Source: Streptomyces cacaoi
Lineage (GTDB): Bacteria > Actinomycetota > Actinomycetes > Streptomycetales > Streptomycetaceae
Direction of reading: 5' to 3'
DNA length: 63,511 nt
Assembly (NCBI RefSeq): GCF_006539165.1
Contig: NZ_BJMM01000041.1
Location: forward strand, 1 to 63,511
The position numbers were made by a program, and so were the translations under genes. Of the stretch, positions 35,101 to 42,920 are shown in pieces. The first letter of the stretch is position 1; every line of letters begins with the position of its first letter. Below the pieces are notes generated by a model, which did no database searches, was not told the origin of the DNA, and saw only the letters and a program-made list of their open reading frames with translations.

Positions 35101-38100
35101 CCGAACGCCGAACAGCGCGCACAGGCGCCGAACGCCGAACAGCGCGCACAGGCCCCGGACGGCGAACAGGGCGCACAGGCACCGGACATCGCACAGGCCC
35201 CGGCCGCCGAACAGCACGCGCAGGCGCCGCCCGCACCTCCCGGCGGCGGCCTCGGCGCACGGGCCCTGGACCCGGCGCTGGACACCGTCGCCACCGCCCG
35301 CCGCCACCGTCTGACGCTCGACGCGGAACGCACCCGGCGGCTGCTGGCCGCCGTGCCGTCCGCCTTCCGCGCCGGTGTGCCCGACGTGCTGCTCGCCGCG
35401 CTCTCCGTCGCCCTGCACCGGTGGAGCGCCAACACCGCGCGCGGCCCGGTGCTCGTCGACGTCGAAGGCCACGGCAGGCAGCCGGAACACGACGGCCTCG
35501 CCCGGCTGGACCTCTCCCGGACCGTCGGCTGGTTCACCGAACTGCGCCCCGTCCTGCTCGACGCCCGCGTCGACGATGCCGCGGCCGTGGCAGGGGCCGG
35601 CCCGGGGCTCGCCCGCGCCGTGAAGCACACCAAGGAACGGCTCCGCGCGGCAGCGCGGCCCGCCCCGGCCGCGGCCCGGCACGGCGCCGCCCGCGCCCCG
35701 CTCGCCTTCAACTATCTGGGCCGGTTCGACACCGACGAGCCCGCCGCGTGGAGCCCGCTGCCCGGCTCCCTGCGCGGCGAGGCCGACCCGGCGCAGCCCC
35801 TCGGCCACGTCCTCACCCTGGACGCCTTCGCCGAACCGGGGCCCGAAGGTCCCTGTCTGCGCACCGAGTGGGTCTGGCCGGAGGGAGTGCTCGACGAGGC
35901 CGCCGTCACCGAACTCGCCGACGCCTGGCGCGAGGTGCTCGACGCCCTCGTCACCCACCACGGCACACCCGGCACCCGCGCCGCCACACCCTCGGACTTC
36001 CCGCTCGCCGACGCCGCCCAGGAACGGATCGAGGCCCTGGAGGAGCGGTACGGCGAACTCGCCGAGCTGCTCCCGGCCTCGCCCCTCCAGGAAGGGCTGC
36101 TCTTCCACGCCCTCTACAGCGGCCACCTCGACGCCGCACCGCATCGGGACGCCGGCCCCGACGGCTCCTCCGGTGAGCATCCGGACGACCCCTACGTCGT
36201 CCAGCTCACCCTCGCGCTGACCGGCGCCCTCGACCCCGACCGGCTGCACACCGCGGCCCGGCAGCTGCTGCACCGCCACCCGCACCTGGGCGGCGCGTTC
36301 GCCACCGACGGCGCGGGCGGCCCGCTGTACGCCGTCCCGGCCCGCGTACGGCTGCCCTGGCGCACCGTCGATCTGACCGGCCTCACGGACGCGGCGCGGG
36401 ATGCCCGGCTGCGCGACGAGGAGCTGGCGGAGCGCCGCCGTATCGACCCGGAGCAGCCGCCGCTGCTGCGCTTCGCGCTGCTGCGCACCGACGAGCACGG
36501 CTGGCGGCTGGTGTTCACCCACCACCATCTCCTGCTGGACGGCTGGTCGGTGGCGCTCGTGCTGAGCGAGCTGTTCGCCCTCTACGACGGCCGTGCGCCG
36601 GAGCCGGCCGCCCCCTACACGCCGTACGCGCGCTGGCTGGCCGGCCGGGACACCGCCGCCGCCCGCGCGGCCTGGCGCGCCGAACTGGCGGGTGCCGAGC
36701 CCACCACGGTCGGCGCGGCCGGCCGCCCGGACGGGCACGGCGGCGCCGCGCTGCACACCTTCACGCTGCCGGACGAGCTGACCGCCGGGCTCACCCGCCG
36801 CGCGGCACAGTGGGGCGTCACCCTCAACTCCCTGGTGGAGACGGCCTGGGCGCTGCTGCTGGGACATCTGACCGGCCGGGACGACGTCGTCTTCGGCTCA
36901 ACCGTCGCGCAGCGGCCCGCCGGGCTCGACGACGCCGAACGGATCGTGGGCCTGCTGCTCAACACCGTCCCCGTCCGGGTGCGTGCCCGCGCCGGGGAGC
37001 CGCTGCGCGCGCTGGCGGCCCGGGTGCACGCCCGCCGCGCCGAGCTTCTCGACCACCAGCACCTCGGGCTCACCGCCATCGAGGAGGCGTCCGGTGCGAG
37101 CGGCCTGTTCGACTCGTCCCTCGTCTTCGAGAACTACCCGCTCGAAGAGGGCCTGTTGACCGAGCCGGCCGCCGGCGTCCGGGTGGCGGGCACCAGCGTG
37201 CACGACGGCACGCACTATCCGCTGACGCTGGTCGTGCTGCCCCGCGGCGGCCGGATCGACTGCCGGCTGAGCGTGGACCCCGGCGCACTGGCCTGGTTCG
37301 GCACGGCCGACGACCTGTGGGACGGCTTCCGCACGGCCTGCGCCGCGCTCGCCGACGGGCCCGGAGCCGTCGAACTCACCGCGCAGGCACGGCTGTTGCC
37401 CGCCGCGCGCCGCGCCGAACTGCTGCACCGGGGCCACGGCGCGCCCCTGCCGCCCGCCACCGATCTGGCCCGCGTCTTCGAGTCCAGGGCCGCCGCACAC
37501 CCCGCGCGCCCGGCGCTCCACCACGCGGGCACCACCGTCACCTACGGCGCGCTCAACGCCCGCGCCAACCGGCTGGCCCGGGCGCTGGCCCGGCGCGGGG
37601 TGCGGACCGGGACACCGGTCGCCGTCGCGCTCGACCGCTCGCCCGAGGTCCCGCTCGCGTTCCTCGCCCTGGCGAAGCTCGGCGCGCTCTGCGTACCGCT
37701 GCACCCGGGCTTCCCCGCCGCACGCAGGCAGCGGCTGTGCGAACTGACCGGCGCCCGGCTCGTCCTGGACGCCGCCGCGCTCCGGCAGGCGGCCCCGGAA
37801 GCCCCGGAAGCCCCGGAAGCCCCGGACACCGCCGTCGGGAGGGCACCGGGGGCGCCGGGCACCACCGAATCCGCCGAGGACACCTCCGACCTCCGCCTCG
37901 ACCTGCCCGCCGAACTGGCCGCCTGTGTGGTGTTCACCTCCGGCTCCACCGGCGAACCCAAGGGCGTACGGCTCTCGCACCGTGCCGTGCTGGCGCGTGC
38001 GCACGACCCCGTCTGGCGGGACGAGGACCACGAACGGGTCCTGTTCCACTCGCCGCACGCGTGGGACGCCGTCGTCTACGAACTGTGGATGCCGCTGCTG

Positions 38101-40692
38101 ACCGGCCGCCGGATGGTGATCGCACCGGCCGGCCGCCTCGACGTGGACGACTACGCGCGGGTCCTGCGCGAGGGCCGCGTCACCGCCGCCTTCCTGACGG
38201 CGGGCCTGTTCGACGTCCTCGCCGAGCAGCGGCCCGCCGCGCTCCGTGGCCTGCGCAGGCTGGGCGCGGGCGGCGACGTCGTCTCGCCCGCCGCCGTCGC
38301 CCGGGTCCGCGCGCACGCCCCGCGGCTGCCGATCGCCAATCTGTACGGGCCCGTCGAGAACACCACGTTCTCGCTGCGCCACGAGATCCCCGAGGACGCG
38401 CCCGACGACGGGGCGGTGCCCCTCGGCGGGCCCGTGGCCGGCACCCGCGTCGTCCTGCTCGACGGCGCGCTGCGGCCCGTCCCCGCGGGCGTGCCCGGGG
38501 AGATCCATCTGGCGGGGGAGGGGCTTGCCGAGGGCTACGACACGGCGGCCCGCACCGCCGAACGCTTCGTCGCCGACCCGTTCGGCGCCCCGGGCGAGCG
38601 CATGTACCGCACCGGTGACCTGGGGCGCTGGGGCCCGGACGGGCGGCTGCACTTCCTGGGCCGCGCCGACCGTCAGATCAAGGTCGCCGGGCACCGCATC
38701 GAGCCCGGCGAGGTCGAGGCCGCGCTGCGCCGCACGCCCGGGGTGACCGGCGCCTGGGTGACCGTGCACGGCGAGGGCGCGGCCGGCCGCACCCTGGTCG
38801 GCTATGTGACCACGGCCGACGGCACCGTCGACACCGAGCGGCTGCGCGGCCGGCTGCGCGCCCGCCTTCCGCGGCACCTGGTGCCCGCCGCGCTGGTCCC
38901 GGTCGACGCGCTTCCGCTCGACGCCAACGGCAAGGTCGACCGCGCGGCGCTGCCCGCACCGGCCGCCCCCGGACCGTCCGGCCACGGCACGGCGCGCACC
39001 CCGCGCCGGCAGGTGCTGGCCGCCGCCTGCGCCGCCGCGCTGGGGCTGCCGTCCGTCGGCGTCGACGACGACTTCTTCGCGCTCGGCGGCACCTCCCTGA
39101 CCGCCATCCGCCTGGCGGGCCGGCTGCGCACCGCGTTGCGCGTCCCCGTCTCGGTACGCGACATCTTCGAGGCCCCCACCGTCACCGCCCTCGACCAGCG
39201 CCTCCCCCATCCCGGCCCCGCCGCAACTCCCGCCGCGGATCCGGCACTTGGGCACGGGCCGGCGGCGGAAGCGAACGCCGGCGGCGCAATCCCGCCGGGG
39301 CCCGTACCCGCACCGACCGCACCGACCGCGCCCGAGCGCCCCGCACGGCTGCCGCTGTCCCCGGCGCAGCAGTCCATGTGGACCGCGACCTACCTGGGCG
39401 GACACCGTCCCGCCTACCTCACGGCGCTCGCCCTCGACCTCGAAGGCGAGCCCGACCCGGTGGCGCTGCGCGCGGCCGTCGGCGATCTGGCCGACCGTCA
39501 TGAGTCGCTGCGCACCCTCCTCCCGTACGGCGACGAAGGCCCCGAACAGCACATCCTGCCGCCGGGCGCCCAGCCGCCGGACTTCCGGGCCGTACAGGTC
39601 GAGGACGACGGACTCGCAGACGCCCTGGCCGCCGAACTCGCCGCGCCCTTCGACCTGTTGACCCAGCTTCCGCTGCGCGCACGGCTGCTGACCGCGGCGC
39701 CGGACCGCCACGTCCTGCTGCTCGTCCTGCACCATGTGGCCGCCGACGGCGCCTCCATGGCGCCGCTCCGCGCCGATCTGCGGCACGCCTACGCGGCCCG
39801 CCGTGCCGGGCACCCGCCCCACTGGGAGCGCCCCGCGCCGCAGTACGCCGACCATGTGCTGGAGCAGCGGCGGCGCCTGGGCGACCCGGGCCTTCCGGAC
39901 AGTCCCGCCGCCCGGCAGGCGCGCTACTGGCGGGCGCAACTGGACGGTGTGCCCGGCAGATTGGAGCTGCCCGGCGCCCGGCCCGAGCCCGACGCCGCGC
40001 CGGGTGCGGCCGGGAGCGTGCCGTTCACCGTCGGCCCGCACGCGCACCGGCTGCTGGAGGAGGCCGCCGGCCGCTGTGCCGCCAGCCCCTACATGCTGCT
40101 GCACACGGCGTTCGCGGCCGCCCTCACCGGTCTCGGCGCCGGCCCTGACATCCCCGTCGTCGTCGCGCTGAGCGGACGGGACGAGGAGGACATGGACGGC
40201 CTCGTCGGCTGTGTCGTCCAGCCCGTCGTGGTCCGCACCGACACCGCGGGCGACCCGAGCGGCGGCCAACTCGTCGACCGGGTCAGGGAGGTGCTCCTCC
40301 AGGCGCACGCGCACCAGGAACACCCCTACGAGGAGGTGCTGGAGGAACTGGCCCGGCACAGCGCACGCGAGGGGCGCTCGCTGTTCACCGCCGCGGTCTC
40401 CTATCTGCGCACCGGGGCCGCCGGGACGGACACCTGGCCGGGCGGCCTCACCGCCCGCACCCGCACGCTGCCGGTCACCCACACCGACATCGATCTGCTG
40501 CTCCAGCTGCGCGAGGAGCGCGCACCGGACGGCGGCCCGGCCGGCATCACCGGGGAGCTGGTGCACGCCCGCGCCTACTGCGACACGGCGACCGCCCGCC
40601 GCGTCGTCACCGCCGTCGAGGACCGGCTCGCCGCCCTGTGCGCCGACCCGTCGGCACCGCTCGTCCGTGCCCCCGCGCCGCAGCGGGCCTGA
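29173..40692 (+). CDS. NRPS megasynthase: C-A(Thr)-T-C-T-E-C-A-T-C
   Basis: 3839 residues from GTG at 29173 (GGGGAG 5 nt upstream). C1 is starter/EntF-like (PLTAAQAGIWYGHQLD; HHIVADG at 154). A1 reads D-F-W-N-V-G-M-V-H-K with NMYGITETTVHVT, the threonine code. T Ser1073. C2 LCL-like with HHIAADE (1254-1260). Then, with no A domain, T Ser1656 (GGDS) and E (HHFAVDGVSWRIL, 1846; FNYLGRFD, 2179) carrying a His-rich repeat insert 1897-1939. C3 DCL (PLQEGLLFH; HHLLLDG, 2451). A2 (TSGSTGEPKG ~2921; NLYGPVENTTF) reads D-A-Y-F-G-G-L-T-F-K, nearest to branched-chain codes. T Ser3308. C4 (HHVAADG, 3520) ends the protein. No TE, so the chain moves on to another protein. Gene follows the first megasynthase by 1 nt and is clearly co-transcribed. 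Confidence 0.93.
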   Translation: MSGRPMPLTAAQAGIWYGHQLDRTGLRYVCGQYVRVHGALDEELFERALRTVVAGSESLRVRFDPAGTARRGDPDGGPDGGTAEVTQTLLDGDDWPLHRHDLSGAAAPHEEALRFLEAELDVPYDLSAGPVFDHCLLRTGTPDAPAYVWGIKVHHIVADGVAVASFIRRVAHVYTELCAGRTPQPAVFDRLETQLDLDASYRASDRFRQDADHWARELAGVDEAPQLATGPVPAGATGHIRRTAQLAPERWELLEAGAERLGQRWPALFAAALAVAVHADTGSRRTVLGLSVPARVGRVARDALGTWANIVPLRLDVDPAGGTGDLVHTAAARTLTALRHQRYRYEDLLRDHSAVHGGRQLVGPVLNAMTLDAGLDFAGAPATVHELSPGRREELAVGVYHNGEPGLRVDLDVAASRCTAQDADAQLHRLLDTVCALAEAPPDTPVGRLGSSRAPAAPPAPAEPPPPHPSPAATVPALFARTAAEHPDAVAVVAGPVRLDYRTLDARSARVARLLAGRGIGPGDRVAVALPRGAGLVVALLGVLRSGAAYVPLDPGYPAGRLRGILADAAPRLTLGCPQAAEAHTVAEEHGTPVLLLEADGTPAPAGGGAAAEAEPRGPLPDSPAYVIHTSGSTGVPKGVLVPHRNITRLFAATERQFGFGPDDVWTLFHSYAFDFSVWELWGALLYGGRLVVVPEETARSPRDFLDLLVAEGVTVLNQTPSAFGQLADADAERPSVGARLALRYVVFGGEALEPWRLAGWYTRHADDAPRLVNMYGITETTVHVTRAPLDAAAATAAGSGIGRPLPDLRVRLLDAALRPVPPGVPGEMYVAGPGLAQGYLGRPGLTSGRFVADPAGPPGSRMYRSGDLARRTPRGALEYLGRADRQVKVRGHRIEPGEVEAALAALPGVADAAVVLTEHAPGDRRLVAYAVPDTAVPDTADGGDRTTGLASPAPRLRARLARSLPGHLVPSACFTVDALPLTVNGKLDERSLRALRPAHPASGGRPPHGPLETTLQRLFTEILTPAPADSPAPADSPAPAGSPATPEPADPAPDGEPGVGVEQSFFASGGDSLLAARLASRARAELSVDVSVRDVFEHPTVAALAAHLGGAAAVDGDRPGPVPRPERVPASSAQRSLWFLHRLERHSPAYHIPLAAHLTGELDRDALHAAVRDVQQRHESLRTVFPPTGGAPWQRILDEPAVPLHTPETTGSGLDDALAEAVRRPFDLESEPPWRLTLFTLGPRTHVLLLVLHHIAADEHALGPLTRDLSAAYAARAVGRRAPVWPPLPLQYADFTLWQRARLGDGTGPDGVLGAELAHWRATLAGAPAETPLPADRPHPEEAVHPGAAVDFAWDAELAERLARFAAARGATVFMALHAAVACLLSRLGAGTDLVLGTVTAGREDPALDELVGFFAQTLALRTDLSGDPGYAEVLDRVRAADLAAFAHQRAPFERVVEALAPPRAPGRHPLFQVMLTLHTGGAPRLTLPGLECAALRLPRTTAKFPLLFDLTEDPGRGLHGCLEYSTRMFDRDTAALLVAALRRFVEAALDAPDTPYRTLRADEAVEEQALRTRTGGPDEPRAEHPAGRPAERPAEARADGGPRPGAAGGRARAAEAGADGAPGAEEVLVSLFAALLGVAHVAPDDNFFSLGGDSILAVQLATRAQANGVPIGPKDVFARQSPRALARAAGGRTAEPTPHAAPAHEAVGPLPATPVMDWLASLGGRADGFAQSLVCPLPDEVSGTALHTALQQLLDHHDALRLRRTGTDGGRWTFEIRPVGAVRAADCLTTVDLAREGITGTDVPARLLDEERRAARRRLDPDAGHLVRAVWLRGARDLLLLVVHHFAVDGVSWRILLPDLRQAYTAALRGEPARLAPVPVPLRQWTHALHAALAEHTAHAEHTAHAAHAAHAEHTAHAEHTAHAAHAEHAVHAEHAATAPAPDTAQAPGNPQDPDAGQAPAAEQGAQAPDIAQAPNAEQRAQAPNAEQRAQAPDGEQGAQAPDIAQAPAAEQHAQAPPAPPGGGLGARALDPALDTVATARRHRLTLDAERTRRLLAAVPSAFRAGVPDVLLAALSVALHRWSANTARGPVLVDVEGHGRQPEHDGLARLDLSRTVGWFTELRPVLLDARVDDAAAVAGAGPGLARAVKHTKERLRAAARPAPAAARHGAARAPLAFNYLGRFDTDEPAAWSPLPGSLRGEADPAQPLGHVLTLDAFAEPGPEGPCLRTEWVWPEGVLDEAAVTELADAWREVLDALVTHHGTPGTRAATPSDFPLADAAQERIEALEERYGELAELLPASPLQEGLLFHALYSGHLDAAPHRDAGPDGSSGEHPDDPYVVQLTLALTGALDPDRLHTAARQLLHRHPHLGGAFATDGAGGPLYAVPARVRLPWRTVDLTGLTDAARDARLRDEELAERRRIDPEQPPLLRFALLRTDEHGWRLVFTHHHLLLDGWSVALVLSELFALYDGRAPEPAAPYTPYARWLAGRDTAAARAAWRAELAGAEPTTVGAAGRPDGHGGAALHTFTLPDELTAGLTRRAAQWGVTLNSLVETAWALLLGHLTGRDDVVFGSTVAQRPAGLDDAERIVGLLLNTVPVRVRARAGEPLRALAARVHARRAELLDHQHLGLTAIEEASGASGLFDSSLVFENYPLEEGLLTEPAAGVRVAGTSVHDGTHYPLTLVVLPRGGRIDCRLSVDPGALAWFGTADDLWDGFRTACAALADGPGAVELTAQARLLPAARRAELLHRGHGAPLPPATDLARVFESRAAAHPARPALHHAGTTVTYGALNARANRLARALARRGVRTGTPVAVALDRSPEVPLAFLALAKLGALCVPLHPGFPAARRQRLCELTGARLVLDAAALRQAAPEAPEAPEAPDTAVGRAPGAPGTTESAEDTSDLRLDLPAELAACVVFTSGSTGEPKGVRLSHRAVLARAHDPVWRDEDHERVLFHSPHAWDAVVYELWMPLLTGRRMVIAPAGRLDVDDYARVLREGRVTAAFLTAGLFDVLAEQRPAALRGLRRLGAGGDVVSPAAVARVRAHAPRLPIANLYGPVENTTFSLRHEIPEDAPDDGAVPLGGPVAGTRVVLLDGALRPVPAGVPGEIHLAGEGLAEGYDTAARTAERFVADPFGAPGERMYRTGDLGRWGPDGRLHFLGRADRQIKVAGHRIEPGEVEAALRRTPGVTGAWVTVHGEGAAGRTLVGYVTTADGTVDTERLRGRLRARLPRHLVPAALVPVDALPLDANGKVDRAALPAPAAPGPSGHGTARTPRRQVLAAACAAALGLPSVGVDDDFFALGGTSLTAIRLAGRLRTALRVPVSVRDIFEAPTVTALDQRLPHPGPAATPAADPALGHGPAAEANAGGAIPPGPVPAPTAPTAPERPARLPLSPAQQSMWTATYLGGHRPAYLTALALDLEGEPDPVALRAAVGDLADRHESLRTLLPYGDEGPEQHILPPGAQPPDFRAVQVEDDGLADALAAELAAPFDLLTQLPLRARLLTAAPDRHVLLLVLHHVAADGASMAPLRADLRHAYAARRAGHPPHWERPAPQYADHVLEQRRRLGDPGLPDSPAARQARYWRAQLDGVPGRLELPGARPEPDAAPGAAGSVPFTVGPHAHRLLEEAAGRCAASPYMLLHTAFAAALTGLGAGPDIPVVVALSGRDEEDMDGLVGCVVQPVVVRTDTAGDPSGGQLVDRVREVLLQAHAHQEHPYEEVLEELARHSAREGRSLFTAAVSYLRTGAAGTDTWPGGLTARTRTLPVTHTDIDLLLQLREERAPDGGPAGITGELVHARAYCDTATARRVVTAVEDRLAALCADPSAPLVRAPAPQRA
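34861..34989 (+). repeat. In-frame His-Ala tandem repeat inside an E domain
   Basis: Forty-three codons made of EHTAHA and AHA/EHA units; 14 of 43 residues are His. The DNA repeats units of gagcacaccgcacatgcc type. Placed inside the E domain between the HHFAVDG motif and the second half, where a short loop is normal. Confidence 0.9.
34993..35235 (+). repeat. In-frame Gln/Ala/Pro-rich repeat following the His repeat
   Basis: Imperfect ~27-nt units of the type gcgcacaggcgccgaacgccgaacag encode repeats of AEQRAQAPN / GEQGAQAPDIAQAP. With the preceding element it forms a ~124-residue low-complexity insert in the E domain. Confidence 0.85.
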
Positions 40693-40755
40693 CGGGCGGC
40701 ACACCACCGGCGGGACCCGACGACGGCACACCGCCGCACGGGCCCGACGGACGCA

Positions 40756-40782
40756 CCGCCGGGCCGGGCCGGCGCCCGGCGG
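40756..40782. terminator. Probable terminator hairpin between convergent genes
   Basis: Inverted repeat ccgccggg / cccggcgg (40756-40763 / 40775-40782) with an 11-nt GC-rich loop, between the NRPS stop (40692) and the phosphatase stop (40790). Less convincing than the two long terminators elsewhere because such repeats arise easily at this GC content. Confidence 0.45.
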
Positions 40783-40789
40783 CCGCCGC

Positions 40790-42598
40790 TCAGTCCGGCG
40801 GGGCGCTCCACTCGGTGGCGGGCGAGCTGCCCGCGTGGACGCCGGGCAGATCCTGCTCGGCCCACACCAGCTTCCCGTCGGGTGTCTTGCACGAACCCCA
40901 GCTGCGGCACAGCATGTTGACGACCTGGAGGCCCCGGCCGCCCTCGTCCTCGTCGCTCGTGCGCTGCACCTGCGGCAGGTCGGGGCCGCTGTCGGTCACC
41001 TCCGTCACCAGCCGGTCGTGCCGCAGCAGCCGCAGCTGCCCGGGCCCGCCGCCGTGGCGCAGCGCGTTGCCGACCAGCTCGCTGGTGACCAGCTCCGTCG
41101 CGTCCGCCAGATCCGGCAGCTCCCACGCCTCCAACTGCTCGCGCACCAGTCGGCGCGCGATACCCGGGGCCGTGCCGTCCGCGGGCAGCGACCACACCTG
41201 CACATCCGGCCCCTCGCCCGCCGGGGCCGCGGCCGAGACGAGCAGCGCCGTCTCGTCCAGCCGGGGGACGGGCGCCGGGCTGACCTCGTTGACCGCGTCC
41301 GCGTCCGGCCCCTCCGGCGCCAGCCGCGCCACCGCCTCGCGCAGCCGCTCCAGCTGCGCGTCCCAGGAGTCCGACCGGGTCTTCACCAGGCCGTCGGTGA
41401 ACAGGATCAGCCGGCTCTCCGGTTCGGCCGCCACCCGCACCGCGTCGTAGGGCAGCACCCCGGAGCCCAGCGGGGCGCCCGCCGGCACATCCAGATAGGC
41501 GGCCGTCCCGTCGCCGTGCAGCATCAGCGGCGCCGGCAGCCCCGCCCGGCTCAGCGTCCAGCTGTGCTCCGCCGGGTCGTGCACGGCGCACACACAGCTC
41601 GCGACCTGGTCCTCCTCCAGATCGCGGGCGGCCAGGTCGAGGCGGGCCAGTACCCGCTCCGGTGCGATGTCCAGCGCCAGCAGCGAGCGGGCGACGGCCC
41701 GCAGCCGCCCCGTCGCCGCCGCCGCGCTCAGCCCGTGCGCCATGACGTCACCGACCAGCACCGCCGTACGGCCGCCCGGCAGCGGGATCACATCGAACCA
41801 GTCCCCGCCGACGCCCGCCGCCTCGTACGCGGCGACGTAGCAGGTCGTCGTCTCCAGCCCGGGCGTCGGCGGCATACCGCGCGGCAGCAGGCTGCGCTGG
41901 AGCGACACCACACGGTCGCGCTCCCGGCCGTACAGCCGCGCGTTGTCGATGGAGATCGCCGCCTTCGTGGCCAGCTCGACGGCGAGCGCCAGATCCGTCC
42001 GGGTGAAGGCGGGTGAGCTGCCGACCCGCATGAAGTCGCTGACCCCCAGCAGCACCCCCCGCGCCACCAGCGGCACGACCAGATAGCTGTGTGCTCCCGC
42101 GCGGCGCAGCTTCTCGGCGGCCTCCGGCGTCGGCGCGATCTCCCGGAACTGGCCGGGCCGGATCCGGCGCACGACGATGGGCTCGCGCTCGCGCAGGCAG
42201 CGCATCGCCATCGTGGGCACGTGCGAGAGCCGCCCGGCCGGGGTCGGCTGCACCATCGGATGCCGCGCGCTGCCGGCCGCGGCCATCGCACGCAGCTCCG
42301 GCAGCTCCCCGCCGCTGCGCCGCTCGCCCTCCTCGCCGCGCAGGACGGACTCCAGCAGATCGACGGCGGCGAGGTCGGAGAGGCCGGGCACGGCGTAGTC
42401 CGCGTACTCCTGGGCGGTGGCCCGCAGATCCAGCGTCGCCCCGATGCGATTGCCCGCCTCGTTCAGCCATTCGAGCCGGTGGCGGGCCCGGCCCCGCGCG
42501 CTCCAGCGGCCGCCGGCCACGCGACGCAGCCGCCTCAGCACGCCGGGTACGCCCGGCACACTGCGGCGACTGCCTGCTCGGCCTCGGTCGCTCTCCAC
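40790..42598 (-). CDS. GAF - SpoIIE PP2C phosphatase - HATPase regulatory protein
   Basis: 602 residues. GAF domain ~60-235 (LATKAAISIDNARLYGRERDR closes it). SpoIIE-type PP2C phosphatase ~240-460 with GVGGDWFDV, VLVGDVMAHGL, LFTDGLV and DETALLV. C-terminal RsbW-like ATPase ~480-590 (LVTSELVGNALRHG; VTDSGPDLP; GRGLQVVNML). Proteins of this kind control anti-anti-sigma factors in actinomycetes: the phosphatase and kinase act on STAS partners in response to a signal. No STAS or sigma gene is adjacent. The GTG at 42598 is preferred because GGAGGTGA lies 4 nt upstream; a longer form from ATG 42646 has a poorer site. Convergent with the NRPS operon. Confidence 0.92.
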   Translation of the reverse strand: MESDRGRAGSRRSVPGVPGVLRRLRRVAGGRWSARGRARHRLEWLNEAGNRIGATLDLRATAQEYADYAVPGLSDLAAVDLLESVLRGEEGERRSGGELPELRAMAAAGSARHPMVQPTPAGRLSHVPTMAMRCLREREPIVVRRIRPGQFREIAPTPEAAEKLRRAGAHSYLVVPLVARGVLLGVSDFMRVGSSPAFTRTDLALAVELATKAAISIDNARLYGRERDRVVSLQRSLLPRGMPPTPGLETTTCYVAAYEAAGVGGDWFDVIPLPGGRTAVLVGDVMAHGLSAAAATGRLRAVARSLLALDIAPERVLARLDLAARDLEEDQVASCVCAVHDPAEHSWTLSRAGLPAPLMLHGDGTAAYLDVPAGAPLGSGVLPYDAVRVAAEPESRLILFTDGLVKTRSDSWDAQLERLREAVARLAPEGPDADAVNEVSPAPVPRLDETALLVSAAAPAGEGPDVQVWSLPADGTAPGIARRLVREQLEAWELPDLADATELVTSELVGNALRHGGGPGQLRLLRHDRLVTEVTDSGPDLPQVQRTSDEDEGGRGLQVVNMLCRSWGSCKTPDGKLVWAEQDLPGVHAGSSPATEWSAPPD

Positions 42599-42920
42599 CG
42601 CGTCACCTCCACGGCCATGAAGGTCTGCGCCCTCAGTGTGCGCCATCGCCCGGCCCCCCGCACCGGAAGTCCGCCCCCGCTCGCTCCGGCACACCGGCCA
42701 CCCGGGGCGGCCTCGTGTGCGGGTGCCCCGGGCCGGGCGGGCGTACGCGGGCGGCGGCCGGTTCACTCCTGCGCACCGCGCGTCCTGGATGCCCCCTCCG
42801 GCGCCGCTCAGCACGATGGGACCTCCGCCGTGCGGCACCCGTGGGACGGCCGACGGCCTGCCGACCTTCGCCCGGCGTCCCCGACGGCGCCGGGCACCGC
42901 GAGCACACCGAAGGACCGCA
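42599..42920. other. 322-nt divergent intergenic region
   Basis: Separates the SpoIIE-type gene (minus) from ctaD (plus) and must hold both promoters. The left edge carries the GGAGGTGA ribosome site of the phosphatase (42603-42610), the right edge AAGGA for ctaD. I recognise no clear operator, small RNA or small gene in it. Confidence 0.5.

Noticed and set aside
34861..35235. Regular repeats that could suggest a CRISPR or minisatellite array
   Set aside because: Units are contiguous, in frame, without unique spacers, and encode a low-complexity protein insert.
28987..36867. 2626-residue open frame on the minus strand
   Set aside because: Antisense shadow of the second NRPS gene; no recognisable motif and low-complexity composition.
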